Below, in pieces: positions 49,106 to 56,539 of a stretch of 64,000 nucleotides of DNA. This DNA comes from Microbacterium sp. BH-3-3-3. Lineage in GTDB: Bacteria; Actinomycetota; Actinomycetes; Actinomycetales; Microbacteriaceae. The stretch spans positions 677,520 through 741,519 of the forward strand of contig NZ_VEFS01000001.1 in NCBI RefSeq assembly GCF_007679045.1, in the 5' to 3' direction. The first letter of the stretch is position 1. Every line of letters starts with the position of its first letter. A program made the translations under genes and the position numbers. The notes below the pieces were generated by a model, which did no database searches, was not told where the DNA came from, and saw only the letters and a list, made by a program, of their open reading frames with translations.

Positions 49106-50215
49106 CTACGAAGCGGGCGCCTCGTCGACCTCGGCCAGGGCGATGAGCGGCGCGAGCTCGTCGCGGGTCATGCGGATCCACGGGCCGGCGGCGTCGATCA
49201 GGATGCCGGTGAGCCCGCCGTCGGTGGCCAGCGCCTTCGACAGCTGAGCACGCTTTATGGGCAGCGGCTGGTCGCCGCGACCGAGGGCCAGCAGCTCGAG
49301 CGGGTGCGTGAATACCTCGAGGAAGCGCTCGCCCGCAGCCGACCGCGACTCGGCGACACCGATCGGGCCGTCTTCGCCCGCGCGGTTGACAGCGATCCAC
49401 AGGGGCGCGTCGGCGATGATCGCGTCGACGATGGCGCCGGGCGTCTCGTCGCCGCGGGTCTCGCAGAGCAGAGTCTTGATGCGCAGTTCGGGATCGGCCT
49501 CGGTGACCATGCGCTCGAGCAGGGCCGAGGGGAGCACGGCACGGTGCTCCTCCGACGCGGGGTCGAGGATGATGCCCGCGTAGGGTCCGGCGAGCACGTG
49601 CCGCAGGAGCGCCATGATCGGCTGACCCATCGCCGAGGTGTCGCGATCGCCGTCGGCGTCGACGCTCGCACGCAACGCGAGTCCGCCCGTGTACGCGAGC
49701 ACGAGCTGCTCGTCGCCGCGGTTCGCCACGGCCAGCGGCAGGTCTTTGCCCTCGGCGACGAGCGCACGCGCGTCGCCCTTCACCCGCAGGAACACGTGCC
49801 CCTGCAGCAGCTGACGAGCGACGTTGAGCAGCTGGTTGGGCTCGGGCTGACCGTTGATCTCGGCGAGGGCGTTGCCCAGCAGCACGTTGTCGCGCAGACC
49901 CGGAACCGTTTCGGGGGCCTCCGGGGCCTCCATCGCACCGGGCTGACGCGCCGAGGGGCGGTCGGCCACCGGCGGGGCGTTGGTCAGCTGCGGCGCTGCC
50001 TCGGGGGCGGCGCCGACACCGCGGAACGACGACATCGAGATGCCGACGGTCGGGGTCGCCTGGGCGGGGGCAGCGTCCGCGGCATCCGTTGCGGGAGCGG
50101 CGTCGCTCGGACCGGCAGGATCGACGGGCTGTTCGCCCGGCTCGATCGTGGAGTCGGGGCGGGCGGCCGATGCGTCGTCGGAGTCGGACTTCTTGCGGCG
50201 CGAGAAGAGAGCCAT
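49106..50215 (-). CDS. SseB-family protein
   Basis: 369 residues. The first 110 are a low-complexity acidic, Ala/Pro-rich tail after a basic MALFSRRKK start. Two SseB-type alpha/beta units follow (for example NALAEINGQPEPNQLLNVAR, VFLRVKGDARALVAEG, and a second around LLERMVTEADPELRIKTLLC). SseB proteins bind other enzymes or act in secretion-associated enhancement; the function here is unknown. ATG 50215 lies 6 nt after TAGGCT on the minus strand (leaderless). The downstream gene on the plus strand is convergent. Confidence 0.8.
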   Translation of the reverse strand: MALFSRRKKSDSDDASAARPDSTIEPGEQPVDPAGPSDAAPATDAADAAPAQATPTVGISMSSFRGVGAAPEAAPQLTNAPPVADRPSARQPGAMEAPEAPETVPGLRDNVLLGNALAEINGQPEPNQLLNVARQLLQGHVFLRVKGDARALVAEGKDLPLAVANRGDEQLVLAYTGGLALRASVDADGDRDTSAMGQPIMALLRHVLAGPYAGIILDPASEEHRAVLPSALLERMVTEADPELRIKTLLCETRGDETPGAIVDAIIADAPLWIAVNRAGEDGPIGVAESRSAAGERFLEVFTHPLELLALGRGDQPLPIKRAQLSKALATDGGLTGILIDAAGPWIRMTRDELAPLIALAEVDEAPAS

Positions 50216-50290
50216 TGTTTCAGCCTAGCCGGGGCGTTCCCCCGCGCGGTCCGCGGGGCGCGCGCCGGGTGGTCGAGGCCGCGGGCGCGG

Positions 50291-50400
50291 CGCGGGGTCG
50301 GCGGGGTTCGGGTGTGGATGGGGATGTGGATTTGGCGCGGGGTCGGCGGGGTTGGGTGTGGGTTTGGGGCGGGGTCGGCGGGGTGCGGGTGCGGGTTTGG
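50291..50400 (+). repeat. G-rich imperfect tandem repeats
   Basis: Three copies of a unit like GGGGTCGGCGGGGTTNGGGTG give many G3-G4 runs on the plus strand, a potential G-quadruplex tract. It opens the 536-bp gap 50216-50751, which has no gene and also holds repeat family D. Confidence 0.8.
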
Positions 50401-50463
50401 GGCGGGATCCGCAGCTTGGGGCGAGAATTTCCCGCCCCGAACGCAAGAACGCGCCCCAAACCC
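50393..50463. repeat. Nested inverted repeat, family D copy 1
   Basis: The outer arms GGGTTTGGGGCG and CGCCCCAAACCC are perfect. The inner GGGGCG/CGCCCC pair flanks GAGAATTTC. 71 bp. Confidence 0.85.
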
Positions 50464-50527
50464 GGACGCCCGCGGCCCGGCGCGGTCCGACCGTCACCTC
50501 AATCGCCCGGCGGCGCGCTCCAGCGCA

Positions 50528-50596
50528 CGTTTGGGGCACGATCCGCAGCTCGGGGCGGATATTTCACGCCCCAAACGGAAGAATGCGCCCCAAACG
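50528..50596. repeat. Nested inverted repeat, family D copy 2
   Basis: 69 bp, from CGTTTGGGGC to GCCCCAAACG, with the same internal GATCCGCAGCT and GGATATTTCACGCCCC pieces. Confidence 0.85.
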
Positions 50597-50649
50597 GGGA
50601 GCCCCGAGCCGACGCAGCGCCGCGACCGCCTCGAGAGTGCGATCGCAAG

Positions 50650-50718
50650 TGTTCGGGGCAGATTCCGCAGTTCGGGGCGGATATTTCACGCCCCGAACGC
50701 CAGAATCCGCCCCAAACG
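50650..50718. repeat. Nested inverted repeat, family D copy 3
   Basis: About 69 bp, from GTTCGGGGCAG to CGCCCCAAACGC, sharing GGATATTTCACGCCCC with copy 2. A partial fourth right arm (CGACCCAAACG) follows at 50727-50737. Confidence 0.85.
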
Positions 50719-50751
50719 CCGGAATCCGACCCAAACGGGGAAGCCCGGCCG

Positions 50752-53187
50752 TCAGAGCTTGGCGATCGGCGCGATCTTGATGAGCAGCTTCTTCGGCCCG
50801 ACCGAGTCGAACCGCACGTGCGCGACGCGCTTCGCGCCTTCGCCGGTCACGGCATCGACGCGGCCCTCGCCGAAGTCGTCGTGGCGGATGCGGTCGCCGG
50901 AGGCGAGCTCCATGTCGCCGTTGTCGCGCACCTTGGCCGGGATGCGGTTGGGGAACTTGCTCGGATCCGCCGGCGCGCGCTTCGGCAGCGGCACGAGGTC
51001 GTCGCCGTAACGGTTGCCCCCGGCCCCGGGCTGGCCGGGACGCCGACCGCGGGCGTTGAGCGCGCGCGACTGCGAACCGCCGCGACCGTTCACGTCACCG
51101 GGCGATTGCCTCCAGTCGATGAGGTCGGCGGGGATCTCCTGCAGGAATCGACTGGGCATCGCGACCGTCACCTCACCGAACTGCGCGCGCGTCATCGCGA
51201 GCGAGACGTGCAGGCGCTTGCGGGCGCGGGTGATGCCGACGTAGAACAACCGTCGCTCCTCCTGCGGACCGCCCGGCTCGTTCGCCGAGATGCGGTGCGG
51301 CAGCAGGTCTTCTTCGACACCGGTGAGGAACACCGCGTCGTACTCGAGGCCCTTCGCGGTGTGCAGCGTCATGAGCGACACGGATCCCGACGCGTCGTCG
51401 AGGTCGTCGGCGTCTGCCACGAGGGTGACCTCGGTCAAGAAGTCGATGATCGTGCCCTCGGGGTTGTTGCGCGCGAACTCGCGGGTCACGGCGACGAGTT
51501 CGTCGAGGTTCTCGAGGCGCGCTTCGTCTTGCGGGTCTTTGCTGGCGCGCAGGGCGTCGAAGTAGCCGCTCTTGTTCAGCAGCAGCGTGAGGCCTTCGGT
51601 GACCGAGGTGGAGGGGGCGAGCTCTCCGGATGCCGGGAGCATGACCGCCGTGGCCTCGCTCAGCACCGCGTCGAGTTGGTCGATGGCCTTCTGCAGCTTC
51701 GGGCCGACCCCGATCTGGGCCGAGTTCGCAAGGGCGTCGCGGAAGGTGATGCCGTGCTCGGCGGCGTAGCGGGCGATCGCCGTCTCGGTGACGTCGCCGA
51801 TGCCACGGCGCGGACGGTTGAGGATGCGGCGCAGTGCCATCGAGTCCGCGGGGTTCGAGACGGCGATGAGGTACGCGAGCGCGTCTTTGATCTCGGCGCG
51901 CTCGTAGAACTTGGTGCCGCCCATGATCTTGTAGGGCACCGCGGAGCGGATGAAGATCTCTTCCAGCGCACGGGACTGCGAGTTGGTGCGGTAGAACACC
52001 GCGACGCCGGAGTAGGGAAGCCCCTTCTTGTGCAGCGCCTCGATCTCGTCGGCGACGAACTGCGCCTCGTCGTGCTGCGAGTAACCGGTGAAGCCGATGA
52101 TGGGGTCGCCCGCGCCGACGTCGGTCCACAGCTTCTTGTCTTTGCGGTCGAAGTTGTTCGCGATGACGGCGTTGGCGGCCGAGAGGATGTTCTGCGTCGA
52201 CCGGTAGTTCTGCTCGAGGAGCACGACCTTGGCACCCGGGTAGTCGCGCTCGAACTCGCTGATGTTGCGGATGTCGGCGCCGCGGAACGCGTAGATCGAC
52301 TGGTCGGAGTCACCGACGACGGTGAGCGAGGCGGCGTCTTCGCCCGCGGGCTCGGCGTCGAAGATCATCATGCCGCCCGACGAGAACGGCTCGGCATCCG
52401 ACCCCGGTGCCCGGGTGAGCTCGTGGATGAGCGCGTACTGCGCGTGGTTTGTGTCTTGGTATTCGTCGACCAGGATGTGCCGGAACCGCTTCCGATAGCG
52501 ATCGGCGACCTGCGGGAACGCGCGGAAGAGGTAGACCGTCTGCGCGATGAGGTCGTCGAAGTCGAACGCGTTGGCCCGCTGCAGCTCGCGCTGGTACGAG
52601 CCGAAGATCTCGACGAACACGCGCTCGGCGGGGTCGCTCATGTTCGCGGATCGCGCGTACGACTCGGCATCCGCCAGCTCGTTCTTCAGCTTCGAGATGC
52701 GGCTCTGCGTGCCGGCCGGGGTGAGGCCGAACGAGTCGCCCTCGTGCTCTTTGACGAGACGCTTGATGAGGGCGCGCGAGTCGCCCGAGTCGTAGATCGT
52801 GAACGACTTGGTGAAGCCGAACTGCTCGGCCTCGCGCCGCAGAATGCGCACGCACGCCGAGTGGAACGTCGAGATCCACATGCCGTCGGCTTTCTGCCCG
52901 ATGAGCTGGTGAACGCGCTCGCGCATCTCGCCGGCGGCCTTGTTGGTGAAGGTGATCGCGAGGATCTGACTCGGATACGCCTCGCGCGTGCGCAGCAGCG
53001 ACGCGATGCGGCGCGTGAGCACACTCGTCTTGCCCGAACCCGCGCCCGCGACGATCAGCAGCGCCTGCCCGCGATAGGTGACGGCCTCGCGCTGGGGGCC
53101 GTTCAGGCCCTCGAGCAGGTCGGCGTCGGGGCGGGCCGACGACGGCGCGGGGCCGTCGAAGATGAGTGGCGTGGAGGCATCGGTCAT
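50752..53187 (-). CDS. pcrA: ATP-dependent DNA helicase PcrA/UvrD
   Basis: An 811-residue superfamily 1A helicase. Motif I is VAGAGSGKTSVLTRRIASLL (about 47-66), motif Ia AITFTNKAAGEMRERV, motif II VDEYQDTNHAQY (around 256), motif III GDSDQSIYAFRGAD, motif IV LEQNYRST, motif V TLHTAKGLEYDAVFL and motif VI FYVGITRARKRL. The C-terminal 80 residues carry the PcrA-type tail (GDRIRHDDFGEGRVDAVTGEG, then VRFDSVGPKKLLIKIAPI). It unwinds DNA in repair and removes RNA polymerase or RecA. TAGACT lies 9 nt before the ATG. Confidence 0.95.
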   Translation of the reverse strand: MTDASTPLIFDGPAPSSARPDADLLEGLNGPQREAVTYRGQALLIVAGAGSGKTSVLTRRIASLLRTREAYPSQILAITFTNKAAGEMRERVHQLIGQKADGMWISTFHSACVRILRREAEQFGFTKSFTIYDSGDSRALIKRLVKEHEGDSFGLTPAGTQSRISKLKNELADAESYARSANMSDPAERVFVEIFGSYQRELQRANAFDFDDLIAQTVYLFRAFPQVADRYRKRFRHILVDEYQDTNHAQYALIHELTRAPGSDAEPFSSGGMMIFDAEPAGEDAASLTVVGDSDQSIYAFRGADIRNISEFERDYPGAKVVLLEQNYRSTQNILSAANAVIANNFDRKDKKLWTDVGAGDPIIGFTGYSQHDEAQFVADEIEALHKKGLPYSGVAVFYRTNSQSRALEEIFIRSAVPYKIMGGTKFYERAEIKDALAYLIAVSNPADSMALRRILNRPRRGIGDVTETAIARYAAEHGITFRDALANSAQIGVGPKLQKAIDQLDAVLSEATAVMLPASGELAPSTSVTEGLTLLLNKSGYFDALRASKDPQDEARLENLDELVAVTREFARNNPEGTIIDFLTEVTLVADADDLDDASGSVSLMTLHTAKGLEYDAVFLTGVEEDLLPHRISANEPGGPQEERRLFYVGITRARKRLHVSLAMTRAQFGEVTVAMPSRFLQEIPADLIDWRQSPGDVNGRGGSQSRALNARGRRPGQPGAGGNRYGDDLVPLPKRAPADPSKFPNRIPAKVRDNGDMELASGDRIRHDDFGEGRVDAVTGEGAKRVAHVRFDSVGPKKLLIKIAPIAKL

Positions 53188-53271
53188 GGCGGATCAAGTC
53201 TAGGCGGGGCCTCCGACATCGGCCCCCGGTGGGCTCCCTCTCGCGCTTCGGTGCGCGCGGGGTGGCCCCGG

Positions 53272-53427
53272 GGCCACGTTCAACGCCCCGGGGCCACGCC
53301 CGACGCCCCACATCCGCGCGGCAGGCCACGTTCAACGCCCCGGGGCCACGCCCGACGCCCCACAACCGCGCGGCCGGTCACCCGCAACGCCCCGCGTCCA
53401 CGCCCAGCGCCGCACAACCCCGCGGCA
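53272..53427. repeat. Three 52-bp tandem repeats
   Basis: Units begin at 53272, 53324 (GGCCACGTTCAACG) and 53376 (GGTCACCCGCAACG). The first two are almost identical; the third is diverged. The palindrome GTGGCCCCGGGGCCAC at 53262-53277 leads into the array. It fills the gap between pcrA and the stress-protein gene. Confidence 0.85.
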
Positions 53428-53454
53428 CCCACCGCCGCGTCAACGGGCCTGCGC

Positions 53455-53931
53455 TCAGACCCGCTCTTCGCCCGCCGCCCCCGCCGACAGCAGCGACTGC
53501 GCGCGGGCCAGGTGCTCGGCATCCACCGTCACATCCCATCGCTCGGCCTCGAAGCCCTGCACCGACGAGAAGTCGCGGCGACCGCCGGTCATCGCGTGGC
53601 CGACGAAGCCGAAGACCGCGCCCCACACCGCTCCGAGCACGAGGCCCAACAGCAGCAGGCCGAGGAATCCGGTCGGGGTCAGCAGCCCCACGAGCACGCC
53701 GATCATCAGGCCGAACCACGCGCCCGACGCCGCGCCCAGCAGAGCCGCGCGCCCGCGGGTGAGGCGGCCGGTGATCTGCTCGACGATGCGCACGTCGTGC
53801 CCGACGATCGCGGTGTGCTCGACCGGGAATCCGGCATCCGACAGCCGGTCCACGGCGGCCTGCGCGCCGGTGTAGTCGCTGAAGCTCGACAGGACGCGAC
53901 GCTCGGGGGTGGCGCGGGTGATATCGGACAT
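53455..53931 (-). CDS. YflT-like general stress protein with glycine-zipper membrane segment
   Basis: 158 residues. The N-terminal domain (VLSSFSDYTGAQAAVDRLSD, HTAIVGHDVRIVEQITGR) and a short C-terminal domain (FEAERWDVTVDAEHLARAQ) flank a Gly/Leu-rich hydrophobic hairpin (about 70-115, GAASGAWFGLMIGVLVGLL and on). This is the layout of YflT/GsiB-neighbourhood stress proteins (PF11181-like). ATG 53931 follows GAAGGAAC. The function is not known in detail. Confidence 0.82.
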   Translation of the reverse strand: MSDITRATPERRVLSSFSDYTGAQAAVDRLSDAGFPVEHTAIVGHDVRIVEQITGRLTRGRAALLGAASGAWFGLMIGVLVGLLTPTGFLGLLLLGLVLGAVWGAVFGFVGHAMTGGRRDFSSVQGFEAERWDVTVDAEHLARAQSLLSAGAAGEERV

Positions 53932-54069
53932 GGGGGTTCCTTCCCTCGGTGACCTCACGTTAACGCCGCCGACCGAGCACGATGGGCGCTTGCGCGGCGC
54001 GCGAGCAGCGATTAGTCACCGGGAGTCAAACCCCGGATGCCACCCCGCTGCGCCCGCGAGAATGGAGGC

Positions 54070-54480
54070 ATGCGCTTGATCCTCAACGTCCTCTGGCTCG
54101 TACTCTCGGGTTTCTGGCTCTTCCTCGGCTATCTCGCCGCGGGGATCGTGCTGTGCGTGCTGATCGTGACGATCCCGTGGGGCATCGCGTCGTTCCGCAT
54201 CGGCCTGTACTCGCTGTGGCCCTTCGGGCGCGAGATCGTCGCCAAGCCCCGCGCGGGCGTCGCGTCGTTCCTCGGCAACGTCGTGTGGGTGATCCTGGCC
54301 GGGTGGTGGCTCGCCCTCGGCCACATCTTCACCGGCCTGCTGTTGTGCGTGACGATCATCGGCATCCCGCTCGGCATCGCGAACTTCAAGCTCGTGCCCG
54401 TCTCGCTCATGCCCCTGGGCAAAGAGGTGCGCGAGATCCGCCGCGGCGGGCCGTTCGATGCGACCCTTGGGCGCCGCTGA
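54070..54480 (+). CDS. yccF: YccF family membrane protein
   Basis: 136 residues with two copies of the YccF unit (LNVLWLVLSGFWLFLGYLAA and LGNVVWVILAGWWLALGHIF). Each is followed by a TIPWGIASFR or IGIPLGIANFK turn, giving about four membrane segments. It ends with SLMPLGKEV. ATG 54070 lies 6 nt after the weak hexamer GAGAAT, and GGAGG precedes it. Function unknown. Confidence 0.92.
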   Translation: MRLILNVLWLVLSGFWLFLGYLAAGIVLCVLIVTIPWGIASFRIGLYSLWPFGREIVAKPRAGVASFLGNVVWVILAGWWLALGHIFTGLLLCVTIIGIPLGIANFKLVPVSLMPLGKEVREIRRGGPFDATLGRR

Positions 54481-54483
54481 CGC

Positions 54484-55425
54484 TCAGCTTCGACGGCTGC
54501 GGTCGTAGACGCGCTGCGGCAGGGCGAGCACGACGCCCACCACGGTGATGACGGCGCCGATGACGGCGGTGACCGTGACGACCTCGATCGGCAGAGCGCC
54601 TTCTCGCACGGCTGTCATGCGCGCCAGGTCCCACGGCAGCACGCCGATCTGCTCGTTCCACGAACGCAGCGCGTCGCCGACGCCGAGCAGAGCGATGGTG
54701 GTCGCGGGCAGCGCGTAGCCCACGCCCACTCCGGCGAGCGCGACACCCGCGGCGCGGCGCCGGCCGAGCTGGGCCGACAGCGACCAGCCCGCGGCGACGA
54801 ACACCCAGGCCACCAGGGCGAAGGCGATCGCGAGATAGGCGATGCGCACGACCGGCGACGACCACAGCGCCGGCCAGATCCCCTCGGGCCCCGACAGGGC
54901 GATCGCGATCAGAGCGAAGACGCAGCGCAGCACGAGGGCACCACCGACGGCCGCGATGATGGGCCACGGAGAACGGCGGCCGAGCAGCAGTCGCACCACG
55001 GCGGCGAAGAGCAGCCAGCCGCCGATCGCGACGAGCACGCTCCACAGGCCGTCGCGCGGCGCCTGCACGACGCGGGTGGCCACGAGCAGACCGCCGGGCA
55101 CGATGATCATCAGCCAGCGATCGAGCGGCAGCACGCCGAGGCTCGATTCGCGGGCCCGCCACGGACGGGTCGAGGCGATCCACGAGGCGCGGGCCGCGGC
55201 GGCCCCGGGGCGGCGAACCAGACGCGTGCGGGCGGCGACCATGCCGATCACGAGCCATGCCGCACCGAGGGCGAAGAAGAAGCGAGCGAGCCACTCCGTC
55301 GTGGAGTCGACCTCGGCGGGCTGCCGGGCGAACGGATCGACGATCGCGGCAAGGATCACGCCGAGCAGAAGCAGGACTCCGGCGTAGGTCAGGGCCATCA
55401 TGCCTCGCCCCGCCGTCGTCGCCAT
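54484..55425 (-). CDS. Hypothetical polytopic membrane protein
   Basis: 313 residues with about eight hydrophobic segments (for example MALTYAGVLLLLGVILAAIV, FFFALGAAWLVIGMVAA, LIAIALSG, AYLAIAFALVAWVFVAAGW, VVTVTAVIGAVITVVGVVLAL). Not recognised. ATG 55425 lies 6 nt after TAACGT on the minus strand, consistent with a leaderless start. Its stop is 4 bp from the end of the convergent yccF gene. Confidence 0.8.
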   Translation of the reverse strand: MATTAGRGMMALTYAGVLLLLGVILAAIVDPFARQPAEVDSTTEWLARFFFALGAAWLVIGMVAARTRLVRRPGAAAARASWIASTRPWRARESSLGVLPLDRWLMIIVPGGLLVATRVVQAPRDGLWSVLVAIGGWLLFAAVVRLLLGRRSPWPIIAAVGGALVLRCVFALIAIALSGPEGIWPALWSSPVVRIAYLAIAFALVAWVFVAAGWSLSAQLGRRRAAGVALAGVGVGYALPATTIALLGVGDALRSWNEQIGVLPWDLARMTAVREGALPIEVVTVTAVIGAVITVVGVVLALPQRVYDRSRRS

Positions 55426-55489
55426 GCACCTACGTTACCCGCCGGTGGCACCGCTCCCGGACGCGGGCCGCGGGAGGCCCCACCCCTCG

Positions 55490-55569
55490 CCGTCGTGCGG
55501 GCGCCATCGTCGACACGCCGATTCCGCGGCATCCGGAAACGGCGTGTCGACCCCTGATCCGCACGACGG
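55490..55569. repeat. Nested inverted repeat, family F (single copy)
   Basis: The outer arms CCGTCGTGCGG and CCGCACGACGG are perfect (11 bp). The inner arms of 17 bp (55509-55525 and 55535-55551) match at 16 positions and begin GTCGACACGCCG. The 80-bp element is in the 220-bp gap before the VOC gene. Confidence 0.85.
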
Positions 55570-55645
55570 TCGCGACCCCGGCGACCCGGACGAATGAGAG
55601 AAGAAAGACCCCGGATGCCGCCGCCCACCCGACCCGATCGCGACC

Positions 55646-56014
55646 TCAGCCGCGGTCGTGAAGGGTGACGTGGTACCCGTCGGGGTCGGCGAAGGTGAAC
55701 GTGCGGCCGAAGGGGCCGTCGATCGGGTCCATCACGATGCGGTGGCCGTCGGCGGCGAGCTCGTCGTGGATCTCCTGCACGCCGGTGGCGTGAAGCCAGA
55801 CCGCGACGCCGATTCCCGGCTGGGCGACGTCGGTCAGATCGGTGGCGGGGGCGAGGTCGCGCAAGGCGAAGGCGATGGGCGTCGTGTCGAAGACGACAGC
55901 GTGAGGCGGGCCCGCGGGCGAGCGCCGCAGGCCGAGGTACTTCTCGTAGAAGGCGTGCGACGCGGCGAGGTCGCGCACCTGGAGGGAAAGGAAGTCGGGT
56001 CCGGTGACGGGCAT
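55646..56014 (-). CDS. VOC/glyoxalase-fold protein
   Basis: A 122-residue vicinal-oxygen-chelate protein with paired beta-alpha-beta-beta-beta units: FLSLQVRDLAASHAFYEKYL and GVAVWLHATGVQEIHDELAA, ending FTFADPDGYHVTLHD with a metal-type Glu/His position. AAGGAG precedes the ATG. It is divergent from a MarR regulator across two matching operators, so it probably confers resistance to, or degrades, a small molecule sensed by that regulator. Confidence 0.87.
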   Translation of the reverse strand: MPVTGPDFLSLQVRDLAASHAFYEKYLGLRRSPAGPPHAVVFDTTPIAFALRDLAPATDLTDVAQPGIGVAVWLHATGVQEIHDELAADGHRIVMDPIDGPFGRTFTFADPDGYHVTLHDRG

Positions 56015-56029
56015 GAGGTTCTCCTTGCG

Positions 56030-56070
56030 TGTCAGTTATCTGACATTGACTGTATGTCAGAATACTGACA
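56030..56070. promoter_or_regulatory. Twin MarR-type operators
   Basis: TGTCAGTTATCTGACA (56030-56045) and TGTCAGAATACTGACA (56055-56070) are perfect 6-bp-arm palindromes with 4-nt spacers, 25 bp apart. They fill the divergent VOC/marR promoter and the second one reaches the marR start codon. Confidence 0.85.
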
Positions 56071-56507
56071 TGACGCAAGAGGCGATCGACCTGAACACCT
56101 CCCTGGGCTACCTCCTCAAGGAGGCGGCGAGCGCGCTGCGCGTGGCGATGGAAGACGTGCTGCGCCCCCTCGGAATGACGGTCACGCACTACTCGTGCCT
56201 CGAATTGCTCAAGCAGCGACCCGGCTTGTCGAACTCCGACCTCGCCCGCGGCGCCTTCGTCACCCGCCAGTCGATGAACGTGCTGCTGCAGACCCTCGAG
56301 CGCGAGGGCATCGTCGAGCGCCCGGATGCCGCGCCGGTCGGCAAGGTGCTCCCCACGCGCCTCACGGCGAAGGGTCGCGCCGCCCTCGAGGAGGCGAGCG
56401 CCGCCGTCCGCAGCGTGGAGAAGCGGATGCTGAGCGGCATGACGGATGCCGAGCAGAAGGCGGCCCTGGTGGCCCTGCGCTCGATGGTGACCTCGCTACG
56501 GAACTGA
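56070..56507 (+). CDS. MarR-family transcriptional regulator
   Basis: 145 residues. The winged helix includes MTVTHYSCLELLKQRPGLSN, LARGAFVTRQSMNVLLQTLE and REGIVERPD, ending in a dimerisation helix. ATG 56070 abuts the second operator and has no room for a ribosome site, so the message may be leaderless, or repression may act directly on the start. It probably represses itself and the divergent VOC gene. Confidence 0.9.
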   Translation: MTQEAIDLNTSLGYLLKEAASALRVAMEDVLRPLGMTVTHYSCLELLKQRPGLSNSDLARGAFVTRQSMNVLLQTLEREGIVERPDAAPVGKVLPTRLTAKGRAALEEASAAVRSVEKRMLSGMTDAEQKAALVALRSMVTSLRN

Positions 56508-56539
56508 CGCCGCATCGCGGATTGTGTAACAATCCATCC

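Noticed and set aside
50089..53952. A 1287-codon plus-strand open frame across pcrA and its repeats
   Set aside because: It is antisense to the clear helicase gene and reads through repeat families. Its residue mix is Arg/Val/Gly-rich, as expected of a shadow frame at 70% GC.
35589..55569. Intergenic palindromes as insertion-sequence ends
   Set aside because: The elements are 63-91 bp, carry no coding capacity, no target-site duplications could be seen, and no transposase is in the window. They are reported as repeats only.
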